From Vondammii sp040505895 (GTDB lineage Bacteria; Pseudomonadota; Gammaproteobacteria; Chromatiales; Chromatiaceae), in assembly GCA_040505895.1 (NCBI GenBank), contig JBEVXU010000016.1:397175-461174 (forward strand): a stretch of 64,000 nt of DNA. Reading direction: 5' to 3'. Shown here piece by piece: positions 16,987 to 25,799 of this stretch; position 1 is the first letter of the stretch, and each line of letters begins with the position of its first letter. A model generated the notes under the pieces. The model was given only the letters and a program-made list of their open reading frames with translations, did not search any database and was not told the origin of the DNA. The position numbers and the translations under genes are program-made.

Positions 16987-17475
16987 ATGAAAATCAAAAT
17001 TTACACTACGGGTGGTACTATCGATAAGGTCTACTTTGACCAGAAATCTGAATATCAGGTTGGAGACCCACAAGCTATCGGAGTTTTGGAGCGGGCTAAT
17101 GTTGTTCTGGATTACGAGGTTGAACCTATTATTAGAAAAGACAGCCTCGACTTCACAGATGAAGACCGTGAGCTGATAAGAAAGAAAGTGGAGTCTACTC
17201 TATTGGAAAGAGTTGTTATCACTCACGGCACTGATACGATGATTGATACCGCAAAGGCACTTAGGAATATTTTAGGAAAAACTATCGTAATGACTGGCTC
17301 AATGTATCCCGCCCAATTCCGAGATAGCGATGCGGTCTTTAACATAGGATGCGCCGTCACTGCGGTTCAGATTCTTGTACCCGGTGTCTATATAGCAATG
17401 AATGGTCGCATTTTCAAACCGCATCAGGCCTGCAAAAATGTAGCATTGAATAGATTTGAAGAGAAAATAATATAA
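16987..17475 (+). CDS. Single-domain asparaginase-fold protein (cassette)
   Basis: A 162-residue protein equal to only the N-terminal domain of L-asparaginase I/II. The two threonine motifs are preserved: IYTTGGTIDK (nucleophile-loop equivalent) and VVITHGTDTMIDTAKAL, followed by IVMTGSMYPAQFRDSDAVFNIGCAV. The C-terminal domain of normal asparaginases (about 330 residues total) is absent, and the frame ends naturally in the attC. Such stand-alone domains occur as a family, so this is probably a real short protein rather than a truncation; its substrate is unknown. The first 5' cassette bases lie 24 bases before the ATG. Confidence 0.8.
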   Translation: MKIKIYTTGGTIDKVYFDQKSEYQVGDPQAIGVLERANVVLDYEVEPIIRKDSLDFTDEDRELIRKKVESTLLERVVITHGTDTMIDTAKALRNILGKTIVMTGSMYPAQFRDSDAVFNIGCAVTAVQILVPGVYIAMNGRIFKPHQACKNVALNRFEEKII

Positions 17476-17530
17476 CCAGATAAATTCAGGCGACACCAAA
17501 ACGCTGGGCGCATGATTAGCGGTGTTAGTC
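17470..17530 (+). other. attC-like site of the asparaginase cassette
   Basis: ATATAAC (17470-17476, overlapping the stop codon) is the perfect complement of the core GTTATAT at 16962; R' is GTTAGTC at 17524-17530. The inner part has ACACC...CGCT / AGCG...GTGT pairing. At 61 bp it is near the minimum attC size. L'' and L' are only weakly complementary, so integrase recognition may be reduced. Confidence 0.65.
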
Positions 17531-17568
17531 ACCTTAATGAATAGAAAGCACATTAGATACTTTGACAA

Positions 17569-17955
17569 ATGAAAATCACCAAAAACATACTGGTAACCAT
17601 AGCTGTATTATTTGGTCTTTTAACCATTTTTGCAGGCACTCGCGTCCTTCTCGGTTCAAATCCGGGATACATCGTTTTCCGACCGCTGCTAATCTATAAC
17701 GCAGCAATGGGTATTGTGTATATCGCAGCAGGTATCATCGCATGGCGCAACATTAAACAAGGCATGTATGTAGCAGCTGCTATATTCGTTCTCAATCTTA
17801 TCGTGCTGACAGCAATCTTCTTTCTGTACACGGAAGGTAACTCAATCGCTGTTGACAGCCTTCGCGCTATGACTTTACGAACCGTAGTATGGTTCGCTCT
17901 TTTTTCTGGGTTTTGGTGGTTATGTCGGGAAAAATACAGGGACACCCATCACTAA
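17569..17955 (+). CDS. Small four-helix membrane protein (probable last cassette)
   Basis: A 128-residue protein with four predicted membrane segments at about residues 6-26, 42-60, 65-88 and 104-120 and almost no soluble part. Small multi-TM proteins of unknown function are frequent in integron cassettes. It starts 39 bases after the GTTAGTC core. No clean terminal attC with the expected complement GACTAAC is visible downstream (17956-18224), where only AT-rich sequence and a pyrimidine-rich TTTCCCT repeat stretch are seen. No function can be assigned. Confidence 0.65.
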   Translation: MKITKNILVTIAVLFGLLTIFAGTRVLLGSNPGYIVFRPLLIYNAAMGIVYIAAGIIAWRNIKQGMYVAAAIFVLNLIVLTAIFFLYTEGNSIAVDSLRAMTLRTVVWFALFSGFWWLCREKYRDTHH

Positions 17956-18224
17956 AACAACAGCAACCACCAACTGAGCAAGCAGACGAGTTGTAGTGCT
18001 CATAGTTGTTCGGTATAGGGAACAGAAACGAAGTGCATCGGGAAGAGAGCGAGGCAATTATTGAAATCGGAACAAGCGGGTTCATACCATGAGGTATAAA
18101 TAAAGGGGGCTGGTTAGAAGAGGGTGTAAAACCTAAATGATGGGTGTCCTTTCCCTACGCTCCTTCCCTACCCTATCTTTTCCCTATCATCCTTTCCCTC
18201 ACATTTAGCAACACTTAACATCGG

Positions 18225-18596
18225 CTATACCCTGAACCCCATATAGTTGGCGATCTCGTAGGCATCCGGTCTCCCCTCTTCATAACCGAAAAAACAGATA
18301 TCCTGGGCCGGTCCTTTGTTTGAAGCGGCAATTCCAACGACAAACTCACACTTGTGCTCGGTGGCCTGGCTATAGAGAAACTGCAGGGCTTTCTTTAGAT
18401 CGGAGCGTCGCTTGGCCTCCAGGTTGATGCCAAGGTTCCAGAACACTTCACCTGTTTCATCTTCACCCGGCTGATGTCGGTCATTGACCAGGGTGGCAGC
18501 GTCGTCACTCTGTTTCACCCAGCGGGCGATCGCCTCGCTCATGGGTTCGGCAATCTCTTCGAGGTCAGCGGATTCAACGTAGATGTAAATTTTCAT
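18225..18596 (-). CDS. Conserved hypothetical protein
   Basis: A 123-residue acidic soluble protein beginning MKIYIYVESADLEEIAEPMSEAIARW. I recognise no named domain. It starts nine bases downstream of the dctM stop codon on the same strand, so it is likely the last gene of the TRAP operon or reads through from it. It marks the right border of the integron: GC content returns to the chromosomal level here. Confidence 0.7.
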   Translation of the reverse strand: MKIYIYVESADLEEIAEPMSEAIARWVKQSDDAATLVNDRHQPGEDETGEVFWNLGINLEAKRRSDLKKALQFLYSQATEHKCEFVVGIAASNKGPAQDICFFGYEEGRPDAYEIANYMGFRV

Positions 18597-18605
18597 TGGG
18601 ACAGT

Positions 18606-19886
18606 TTAGCTCCTGCCCGGCAGCCACAGGGAGAGGCCGGGCCAGTAAGTGATAATAAGTACGGCGACAAGCAGGATCAGGAACCAGGGCAAGGTGGCCC
18701 GGTAGAGCTGCATTACCGGTTTGTTGAAACGGTAGCTTGCAATAAAGAGGTTCATCCCCACAGGCGGGGTAAAGTAGCCGATCTGCATGTTAGCGAGGAA
18801 GATGATACCGAAATGTACTGGATCAATGCCATAGCCGATGGCGATAGGTAACAGCAGAGGTAGCACCAACACCAGGGCGGAGAAGATATCCAGCAATGTG
18901 CCGAGAGCCAACAGGAAGATATTGAGCAGAATTAGAAAGGTGAGTTTATTGCTGACCAGTGACTGCAGCGTCTCGAACAGACGGGCAGGCACTTCAGCAT
19001 CGATCAGGTAGTTGGTAGAGGCAAGTGAGAGACCGAGGATAACCAGTATGCCACCGACCATGATCATCGATTCACGCATCACCTTGGGCAGTTGCCTGAG
19101 GCTGATCTCGCGCTTGATCAACACCTCCACAATAAAGAGATAGAGCACTGTGACGGCCGCCGCCTCGGAGATGGCAAAGAAGCCGCTGTAGATACCCCCC
19201 AGCACCAGTAGCGGTAGAGGTATCTCCCACCCTGCATCCCTAGCCGCTGCCAGGGCCTCTGATCTGTTGAAGGGTACTGCGTCTTGTCCACGGCTGTTGT
19301 AGATGCTCCAGAGGGAGAGCAGAGCCAACATCAGCAATCCCGGCAGTATGCCTGCAAGGAACATAGCGTTCACCGTGATGCCACCACCAATCCCCAACTG
19401 CTGTGCGATCACCGCATAGAGGATCAACGGCAGTGCCGGGGCAAAAAGCAGGCCGAGGCTGCCCGAGGTGGTAACCAGACCGAGCCCAAAGTTCTCCTTG
19501 TAGCCGGACTGGGTGAGTGCAGGATAGAGCAGAGCACCCAAGGCGACGATGGTGACACCGGATGCACCGGTAAAGGCAGTAAAGAGCGCGCAGGCGATCA
19601 GCGAGACGATGGCCAGACCACCGGGCATCCAACCGAGCAGTGCCTGGGTGAGGCGTACCAGGCGCTGAGGCGCCTTGCTCTCACCCAGGAGATAGCCGGC
19701 AAAGGTGAAGAGTGGGATGGCAAGCAGGATGGGCATCTCGGCGATGCGAAAGAACTCGATAGCAACAACAGAGAGATCTACCTCCGAGTGATAGAAGCCG
19801 AGCATGGCACTGGCGGCGATAATGGTAAACAGGGGCGCCCCCAGCAGTGCCAGAATCAGTAGCAGAAGCCCGGTGAGCACCATCAT
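18606..19886 (-). CDS. dctM: TRAP transporter large permease (DctM family)
   Basis: A 426-residue integral membrane protein with about 12 hydrophobic segments and DctM landmarks (GASGVTIVALGALLYPAL; FITPPVGMNLFIASYRF-like FTPPVGMNLFIAS near the end). It forms the ion-coupled channel with DctQ and receives substrate from DctP. Its start overlaps the dctQ stop by four bases. The substrate is probably a small carboxylate, but this cannot be decided from sequence. Confidence 0.95.
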   Translation of the reverse strand: MMVLTGLLLLILALLGAPLFTIIAASAMLGFYHSEVDLSVVAIEFFRIAEMPILLAIPLFTFAGYLLGESKAPQRLVRLTQALLGWMPGGLAIVSLIACALFTAFTGASGVTIVALGALLYPALTQSGYKENFGLGLVTTSGSLGLLFAPALPLILYAVIAQQLGIGGGITVNAMFLAGILPGLLMLALLSLWSIYNSRGQDAVPFNRSEALAAARDAGWEIPLPLLVLGGIYSGFFAISEAAAVTVLYLFIVEVLIKREISLRQLPKVMRESMIMVGGILVILGLSLASTNYLIDAEVPARLFETLQSLVSNKLTFLILLNIFLLALGTLLDIFSALVLVLPLLLPIAIGYGIDPVHFGIIFLANMQIGYFTPPVGMNLFIASYRFNKPVMQLYRATLPWFLILLVAVLIITYWPGLSLWLPGRS

Positions 19887-20362
19887 GACAACGGTTCCTT
19901 CTCCGGTCGGCCTTGCAGGCTATGGAGTAGAAAACGTAGGCCCATGACGACAAAGCCGATAGGGATAATCAGTTCGCACAGCCAGGCGGGGATATTGAGA
20001 AAGAGTATGGCGCCCTCTTCCATCTCGAAAAGAACAAAGCGCACCCCATGCCAGCTGACCAGCAGGCAGACGATAGCGGCGAAGCCGTCGGTAAGGCGGT
20101 TGATCCACGCCTTATGCCCATCCATCAGATAGTGGCTGATAACATCGATGCTTATGTGCCGGCTGTTACGGGTGGCAACCATAGCTCCCAGAAGTCCTAC
20201 CCAAAGGACCATAATACGTAGAGAGGGATCGGCCCAGATAAAACCGGCATCGAAGAAATTGCGCAGAAAAATTTGTGCACCAGCAAGCAGTATCATCGCC
20301 GTAAGCAGTATCACCAACAGGCCATCTTCGATGATGGTGAGTAGTCGTGTCAGCCGTTTCAT
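19883..20362 (-). CDS. dctQ: TRAP transporter small permease (DctQ family)
   Basis: A 159-residue protein with four membrane segments; LLTAMILLAGAQIFLRNFF, SLRIMVLWVGLLGAMVATR and HISIDVISHYL are typical DctQ landmarks. It lies between dctP and dctM and overlaps dctM by four bases, giving coupled translation of the two membrane subunits. Confidence 0.93.
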   Translation of the reverse strand: MKRLTRLLTIIEDGLLVILLTAMILLAGAQIFLRNFFDAGFIWADPSLRIMVLWVGLLGAMVATRNSRHISIDVISHYLMDGHKAWINRLTDGFAAIVCLLVSWHGVRFVLFEMEEGAILFLNIPAWLCELIIPIGFVVMGLRFLLHSLQGRPEKEPLS

Positions 20363-20397
20363 CTCAGTTCCATTGACAGGCTATGCACAATATTTCA

Positions 20398-21405
20398 TTA
20401 CTGCCTGAACTCACTCAGCAACTTCTGCATCCTGCTGAATAGCGCTTTGGAGTAGGAGCCGTTATCACCCAGCACTTCGACGGCCCTATCTGTGGCTGCC
20501 CGCCACTTATCCATATCATCCAGTGCAGGGGTGTTGAATTGAATACCCTGATTTTTCAGCGCCTGACGGGCGTTGATATTATCTTTTCGATTCTGAGTAT
20601 TGATCTTACGGAAAACATCACGCAACTCCTGCTCAAGGGTCTCACGATCACCATTGGATAGTTTCTTAAGGGCCTTCTCATGAATCACCAGACTGGCATA
20701 GAGATAGAGCAGAGGAATATCGGTGAGATGCTTAATGCGCGTATGCCACTGCAGGGTAATGGCACCGATAGGTGATGTGCCCACAGTATTGATCAGGCCG
20801 GTCTGAAGGCCGGTGAGGACATCGGTCAGCGGCAGTGGAATGGGTGAGACACCCACTGCCTTAAAAGCGTGTTGACTGATGGGATCACCCTCAGGTGCCC
20901 ACACCTTCTGTTGTTGTAGATCAGCCAGGTTATTGAGCTGGGTGTTTGACATCAGATAGGCAAAACCTCCTTCACTAAGCCCGTAACTGATGAAACCCCG
21001 TTTTTTAAGACCCGCCTCAATCTGCGGATCCATCGATTGACGTACATGATCAACCTCTTCATAAGAGCGGAAGAGAAAGGGTAGGCTGTAGAGATTGAGA
21101 TCGGGATTGATCGCCGCCAGACCACCACCGGTAATCGCCCCACCGTGGAGCTGACCGACACGGATCTTACGCATCAAACTCTTATCATTACCCATCACCC
21201 CACCGGGGTAGAAACGCAGTTTGACCCGCCCCTCTGTCTTCTCATCGATCACTTTTGCAGCCTGACGCATACTCTTCATCCAGTAGGTGCCGTCAGGAAC
21301 CAGTGTCGCAATCTTCAGTTTGGTTGCCTGAACCTGGGGTGAGATCAGTGTGGAAAGCAGCAGTGCAATCCCCACAAGCAGATGATAATGATTAGAAGAA
21401 GTCAT
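20398..21405 (-). CDS. dctP: TRAP transporter periplasmic binding protein (DctP family)
   Basis: A 335-residue protein with an N-terminal signal peptide (LVGIALLLSTLISPQVQA) and the DctP fold: KLKIATLVPDGTYWMKSM, RFYPGGVMGNDKSLMRKIRVGQLHGG, and a substrate-contact arginine region LQTGLINTVGTSPIGA. The ATG at 21405 is preferred, with AAGGAG about ten bases upstream; a GTG at 21426 is possible. The gene overlaps the end of tatT by 14 bases. The close pairing with TatT defines a TatT-TRAP subtype. Confidence 0.93.
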   Translation of the reverse strand: MTSSNHYHLLVGIALLLSTLISPQVQATKLKIATLVPDGTYWMKSMRQAAKVIDEKTEGRVKLRFYPGGVMGNDKSLMRKIRVGQLHGGAITGGGLAAINPDLNLYSLPFLFRSYEEVDHVRQSMDPQIEAGLKKRGFISYGLSEGGFAYLMSNTQLNNLADLQQQKVWAPEGDPISQHAFKAVGVSPIPLPLTDVLTGLQTGLINTVGTSPIGAITLQWHTRIKHLTDIPLLYLYASLVIHEKALKKLSNGDRETLEQELRDVFRKINTQNRKDNINARQALKNQGIQFNTPALDDMDKWRAATDRAVEVLGDNGSYSKALFSRMQKLLSEFRQ

Positions 21406-22240
21406 CGGTAAGCAACTCCTTGGCACGACGTTGGGCGATGGTATTACTCAGGGTGAGATCATGAACCAGAGGGTCGGCTGCGATAACCTCTTGCAGCAGG
21501 CGGTCGTGGAGTGCCTGATCAAACACCAGGCGGGCATAGCTGCGGGCATACTCCACCTTGATGATCAGATCTCTGCCGCTGGAGTAGACAATAGCCTGTT
21601 CAAAATGGAGACGTCCGGTTTCCGGCTTGCCACCCAATTGTGGGGGAAGCTGAGAATGCATGATACCGAGATAGAGCTGGGCACGCCCTTTGGCATGGGC
21701 GGAATCACTATCCACCACCCACTGCAATAACATCTCGACCCTGGGTAGATCAGCGATAGCATTCCAGTCGTCGCTATGAGCCCTGATCCACCCCGCCCAA
21801 CTGGAGGCGTAGGCGTAGATCGATTTGATATGGTCAGGATCGAGGGTGTTAACGGCTGGGATAAAGTCATCAAAAGGGGCATGCTCCAGACTGCAGAACT
21901 TGGGCTCTTTGCCACACAGCGCCTTGCGGGCGTAGTTGAGGGCACGACTGCTCAAACGCTTACCGCGTACAGGATCTTCGATCAGCCCGGAGGCGTAGGC
22001 ACCGTAGAGGTTGGCCCCGGCGATGAGCATGCCGGTATCATCCGGCGAGGCTTCGATCAGGCTATCGAGCAACAGCAGATAGGCGGGGGCACCAGCACGC
22101 ACAGTGTCGGGGTCATCCTGGTTCAGCATGGCGCTTGCCAGATTGTCGGCCATGCGTTGGGTGGCAAAGGAGGCACAGCCCGCCACAGAGGCCAGCAGCA
22201 ACGCCGTCACTAGGGTGCGTAGTGTTGAACCGATACTCAT
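21392..22240 (-). CDS. TRAP transporter TatT component (T-component lipoprotein)
   Basis: A 282-residue lipoprotein: hydrophobic LVTALLLASVAGC gives a lipobox with Cys at about residue 22. The remainder is helical and TPR-like (YLLLLDSLIEASPDDTGMLIAGANLYGAYASG is split over repeat helices; RAQLYLGIMHSQLP). TatT (T-component) proteins form trimers around the DctP partner and may present hydrophobic ligands. The ATG at 22240 precedes the signal; a longer frame to 22282 lacks support. It is the first gene of the TRAP operon. Confidence 0.88.
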   Translation of the reverse strand: MSIGSTLRTLVTALLLASVAGCASFATQRMADNLASAMLNQDDPDTVRAGAPAYLLLLDSLIEASPDDTGMLIAGANLYGAYASGLIEDPVRGKRLSSRALNYARKALCGKEPKFCSLEHAPFDDFIPAVNTLDPDHIKSIYAYASSWAGWIRAHSDDWNAIADLPRVEMLLQWVVDSDSAHAKGRAQLYLGIMHSQLPPQLGGKPETGRLHFEQAIVYSSGRDLIIKVEYARSYARLVFDQALHDRLLQEVIAADPLVHDLTLSNTIAQRRAKELLTDDFF

Positions 22241-22386
22241 GACTCCGCCTGGGATGATTTCATTTAAGTATAGGCCACACACGGCCCACGAGAGGCCGGC
22301 ATATCCCTTAATTCACTCTCCTCACGAAAACAGACCCGCAGGGCGCTCCTGCAACTAATGCAGATCCGGTGGCTTACATCATGGAG

Positions 22387-22950
22387 TTAAGTGTGCTTTG
22401 CTTTTACCCCATTGGCAAGCCTTGCAACCAGCACTCCAGCCACCATACCAGCGACATGTCCAACCCATGAAATGTGTGGTCTTATATCAACCAGGCTTAT
22501 AATCAAACCACCAAACAGGAAGATAACCACAGTCGCTATAATTATATTTTTAAGCGTCCGTGAGTAGTAGGAGTCAGCAAGTAGATAGGCCCAATAACCC
22601 AACACAATCCCACTGACACCTGCATGGTAAGCGGTTGAGCCAAATGCCCAAGTCCCCAAGCCGCCTACCACTACCAGTAGGAATGTAACCTCCCAAAACA
22701 GTACACGCCCTTTACTCTGGACTAACCAGCCAAGCAGGAGAAACGGTACAGAGTTACTCAACAGGTGCCAAACGCCATGATGCACCCAAGGTGCAAGGGG
22801 GATATGCCATAACCCCTCCATGGTACGTGGAACAATTCCATAGACTCCAAATTCAAAACCCAAAAGGGTTTGTGCAAGCTGTACGACCCACATCAATGCA
22901 AGGAGGTAAAACGCATCGGGAACGCGCAATGCCGCTACTGAGTCAGACAC
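22387..22950 (-). CDS. Rhomboid-family intramembrane serine protease
   Basis: A 187-residue membrane protein with six predicted helices. Rhomboid signatures are visible: HHGVWHLLSNSVP in the second helix, the catalytic-serine motif AGVSG (GxSG) and the catalytic-histidine helix GHVAGMVAGVL. It is the last gene of the speD-pspA operon and its start overlaps the end of the channel gene by 16 bases. It may cleave a membrane protein of this envelope-stress group; the substrate is unknown. Confidence 0.9.
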   Translation of the reverse strand: MSDSVAALRVPDAFYLLALMWVVQLAQTLLGFEFGVYGIVPRTMEGLWHIPLAPWVHHGVWHLLSNSVPFLLLGWLVQSKGRVLFWEVTFLLVVVGGLGTWAFGSTAYHAGVSGIVLGYWAYLLADSYYSRTLKNIIIATVVIFLFGGLIISLVDIRPHISWVGHVAGMVAGVLVARLANGVKAKHT

Positions 22951-24041
22951 GCTCTAACCTGTTGTTCCGTTACCGTTTGACCCTCATTAACCAATGTAAT
23001 GATCGCATCACCACTGCACACTCTCGTGGGCTCCGGGTTGCACCGTACTTCACCATCAATCACATAAGCCATAGGTATACCGGCACCCGAAACAACAAAT
23101 TGGCAGATCAAATCCTGCCAGCATCGATCCTGAAAGTGGATATCGAAGCGATGCATATGGGCATTGTCATGTGTAAAAAAGTCCTCCAGCACCTCCTCTG
23201 TTCCAGGTGCAACCAGAGAGCGCACAAGAAACCCCGGATAGGCGCGGATGGGACGTATAACGATATCTGCCCCAGCTCTGCGCAGGCGCGCTCTATTGTC
23301 ATCATTGATTGCTTCAGCCAAGACCATGGCTTTAGAACCAATCTCACGAATACGATCCAGAACATCAAAAGTGAGGCTATCTGACTGCCGATCAGCATGG
23401 TCGCTTGCGATGACAATGATGTAACTTGCATCCGGTACATTTACAGCACGCAAGTTGTCTGAATTTTCTGCATTACCTGAGAAGTGAGTGACGCCAAATT
23501 CTGAAATCTCTTTAGGCAACATTCCACTGAATTTATCCGTCAATATCTGCACCGGATATTCTGATAGCGTAGGAGTTGCTCTGATCTGCTTTACCAGTTT
23601 TAGTAAGTAGTTATCCGAGTCGATAGTAGGGGTATTGATTATCAGGATATGATCTTTCATATTCCATCTCCATCTGCCATTCTTCTTTTCCGTACCGATC
23701 CACAATCTATGTTCAATAAACTCTGTGATAATGTGGGCTAAAATAGAGATCCCTAAAACATACAGACAGATGATAGTAATTAAACGTCCGCCTGTGGTAC
23801 TTGGGCTTATATCACCATAGCCCACGGTAGTAATTGTTGTTAAGCCCATCCACAGCGCGTCACCGAACGACTGCTCCTCAAAAAACATCATGCCCGCCGT
23901 ATTAACAAGGACAAGCACAAATAGAAGTGCGATCAGCTTTATCAGCCTCAAGGAGAAGCTGGATGTATCATGACAGGTATATTCACTATAATGACGCTGC
24001 TTCCAACGCCTTCTCATCAACCGTGAAAATATTATCAACAC
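22935..24041 (-). CDS. Two-TM potassium channel with TrkA-N/TrkA-C regulatory domains
   Basis: A 368-residue protein. Residues 33-110 contain two helices flanking the K+ selectivity filter TTVGYGD; the rest is a cytoplasmic RCK-like pair (a Rossmann domain beginning KDHILIINTP, then a C-terminal TrkA-C-like part). This is the Kch/MthK-type ligand-gated K+ channel layout. The first Rossmann glycine motif is altered (IINTPTIDSD rather than GxGxxG), so nucleotide binding may be lost. A GTG start at 24041 has GAGGATAA just upstream; an ATG at 24017 is possible. It overlaps both neighbours. Confidence 0.9.
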   Translation of the reverse strand: MLIIFSRLMRRRWKQRHYSEYTCHDTSSFSLRLIKLIALLFVLVLVNTAGMMFFEEQSFGDALWMGLTTITTVGYGDISPSTTGGRLITIICLYVLGISILAHIITEFIEHRLWIGTEKKNGRWRWNMKDHILIINTPTIDSDNYLLKLVKQIRATPTLSEYPVQILTDKFSGMLPKEISEFGVTHFSGNAENSDNLRAVNVPDASYIIVIASDHADRQSDSLTFDVLDRIREIGSKAMVLAEAINDDNRARLRRAGADIVIRPIRAYPGFLVRSLVAPGTEEVLEDFFTHDNAHMHRFDIHFQDRCWQDLICQFVVSGAGIPMAYVIDGEVRCNPEPTRVCSGDAIITLVNEGQTVTEQQVRACLTQ

Positions 24042-24361
24042 TTATCCTCAGATTGATAATATTGATTTACTTCTTCTATTATCCGGCGTTGAATTTCAAT
24101 CTCATCGGTTACATCCAGACCATATTTCTCAGCCAGCTGAGCCAGCAGTTCCCTATTAAAAGAGAGCCCGATACGTGGTCGCTGCACCTTTCTATAAGGT
24201 AATCCAACTATTCTGCGAATAATATCACTGGGCATTATTGATGCGTCTGCTGCTTCATAGCGAATTCTACGCATAATGTCCTGTTGAAAGGAGAAGTGCA
24301 TCTGCAGTTTCTTGAGAACACTCTTCTCCTTTGTCCATCTAGTATTCGCTTTACTGTTCAC
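24035..24361 (-). CDS. Small conserved protein of the PspA/polyamine operon
   Basis: A 108-residue basic soluble protein with no membrane segment. The C-terminal half (PSDIIRRIVGLPYRKVQRPRIGLSF) recalls small DNA- or partner-binding helical proteins, but I recognise no family. It overlaps the DUF4178-like gene by 11 bases and the channel gene by seven, so it is part of the operon. A regulatory role is conceivable because it is the only candidate DNA-binding protein in the cluster. Confidence 0.7.
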   Translation of the reverse strand: MNSKANTRWTKEKSVLKKLQMHFSFQQDIMRRIRYEAADASIMPSDIIRRIVGLPYRKVQRPRIGLSFNRELLAQLAEKYGLDVTDEIEIQRRIIEEVNQYYQSEDKC

Positions 24362-24977
24362 TTGGCCACATCTCCTCTACCACATCTCCAGGGCAGATAG
24401 CGACCAGGGAGACATCGGTATCACCATCACCCCACACTTCAACAGACAGATAACGACCCTCTACATCTCCAACACATTCGTGATAACGCAGCTCCTCGCC
24501 TTCATCATCTTCAGGTACTTTTCCACCACAATCATGATTGTAGTAATAGGCTTCACCCTCTTTCATGCGTTGGGTATAACTATCTGCAAGCCAGCTTGCC
24601 AGCTCTTCAGGCTTCTCTTTCACCATCAAGGTAACAAAATCATCGCCCCATAGCTGTGAAAACCCCTCTTCATCAAAGAGTGTTAATACCATTGATTCAG
24701 GCACTTTAACTGAGAAACAGAGAAGCGGATCACCATCATTATCATCAACCGAAAGATAATAGGTCTTGTTATCTTCACTGCGCAGGGTTAACTCTTTGGT
24801 GACCTCTGTTTCAGCGTATTGATAACCGCCTACCTTGGTTACTTCCAACTGCTGGCCTTGTAATCCATTCGGCAGTGAGCGGCGCTGTTTAAAAGCAACA
24901 ATATCCCCCACTTGCAACTGAACCGGATCAGTCAATGTCCGAGGCGCATCATTGCCACCAAAGAATTTTTTAAACAT
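24351..24977 (-). CDS. DUF4178/YjfK-like protein
   Basis: A 208-residue acidic protein. The region LQVGDIVAFKQRRSLPNG ... YYLSVDDNDGD resembles DUF4178 beta-barrel domains, which are repeatedly encoded beside PspA, DUF350 and spermidine-synthase-like proteins; the position is also that of E. coli yjfK. The family call is by pattern, not search. It probably acts in the cytoplasm or at the membrane face with PspA. A 113-base gap separates it from pspA. Confidence 0.65.
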   Translation of the reverse strand: MFKKFFGGNDAPRTLTDPVQLQVGDIVAFKQRRSLPNGLQGQQLEVTKVGGYQYAETEVTKELTLRSEDNKTYYLSVDDNDGDPLLCFSVKVPESMVLTLFDEEGFSQLWGDDFVTLMVKEKPEELASWLADSYTQRMKEGEAYYYNHDCGGKVPEDDEGEELRYHECVGDVEGRYLSVEVWGDGDTDVSLVAICPGDVVEEMWPSEQ

Positions 24978-25090
24978 CTGATATACCCAAGGGCCGCAAA
25001 AAAACCGTCAAAAAATCCTGCCTATTTTTGGCAATACATTATTTCAGCGACCCTAAATCAAAGGCGCCTTACGATGCCGAATAGATTCAA

Positions 25091-25786
25091 CTACGCTTTC
25101 TGTTTTGCCTTGAGCCGCTCAAGAATAGCGCTTTTCTTGGAACCGGCTGAGCCACCAATACCACTCTTCTTTAGACGCGCATCCAGATCATCACCCTGCT
25201 CTTGTTCTTCCATCCACTCACCAGCCTCCATATTGTCACGCCAATTCTGCTGTTTGGCTTTGACTCGATCCAATGCCTTAGAAACACGGTGCTGACTGGA
25301 GCTGGTGGCAGCTACGTTATTAGAGATGCTTGTTGTTGCCTTTTGAACTTCCTTTATGGTCTTTACCTTTTCAAGATCACGCTTATTTTTTTGGATGATC
25401 TTTTCACGTGACCGGACCAGTTTATTGATGCCATTCACTTCACTCTCAAGCGCACTATGCTCAGCCGCTTTTTCATCACGCTCATTGGCGATCTCTTCCA
25501 AACGCTCGGCAACCTCTTCAGCCAGAGATTCTTCACCCGCATTCAGCGCATCAATAGCTTTAGCTTCATAGTCATCATAGTCCGTATTCAGACTATTGAT
25601 TTCGCGTTTCAATTTGATTTCAGAGCCTTTTAAGCGGGTCAAACTCTGTTTTGCTTTGGCAATAGCCGTTTCGGCATCACGTATTTCCTGTTCCAGAATA
25701 CGTATTGCATTCGCATCAACAACTGCCTCACCAGCTTCACTGGCACCGCCACGTATGGCAGTAAAAATATCTTTTAAAATACTCAT
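25091..25786 (-). CDS. PspA/IM30 family membrane-stress protein (YjfJ-like)
   Basis: A 231-residue protein made almost entirely of coiled coil (residues 25-165), with the PspA/IM30 layout: an N-terminal amphipathic helix MSILKDIFTAIRGGASEAGEA and long helices rich in Glu/Lys/Arg. PspA-type proteins polymerise on stressed inner membranes. The linker TTSISNNVAATSSS and the C-terminal DARLKKSGIGGSAGSKKSAILERLKAK resemble E. coli YjfJ. The ATG at 25786 (AGAGG upstream) is preferred to a longer frame. It follows DUF2170 by 13 bases. Confidence 0.9.
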   Translation of the reverse strand: MSILKDIFTAIRGGASEAGEAVVDANAIRILEQEIRDAETAIAKAKQSLTRLKGSEIKLKREINSLNTDYDDYEAKAIDALNAGEESLAEEVAERLEEIANERDEKAAEHSALESEVNGINKLVRSREKIIQKNKRDLEKVKTIKEVQKATTSISNNVAATSSSQHRVSKALDRVKAKQQNWRDNMEAGEWMEEQEQGDDLDARLKKSGIGGSAGSKKSAILERLKAKQKA

Positions 25787-25799
25787 TTCAAGCCTCTGA

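Noticed and set aside
17956..18224. CACTAAAACAAC ... GTTGTAGTG as the terminal attC
   Set aside because: The pairing is short and lacks GTTRRRY/RYYYAAC spacing or the predicted GACTAAC box.
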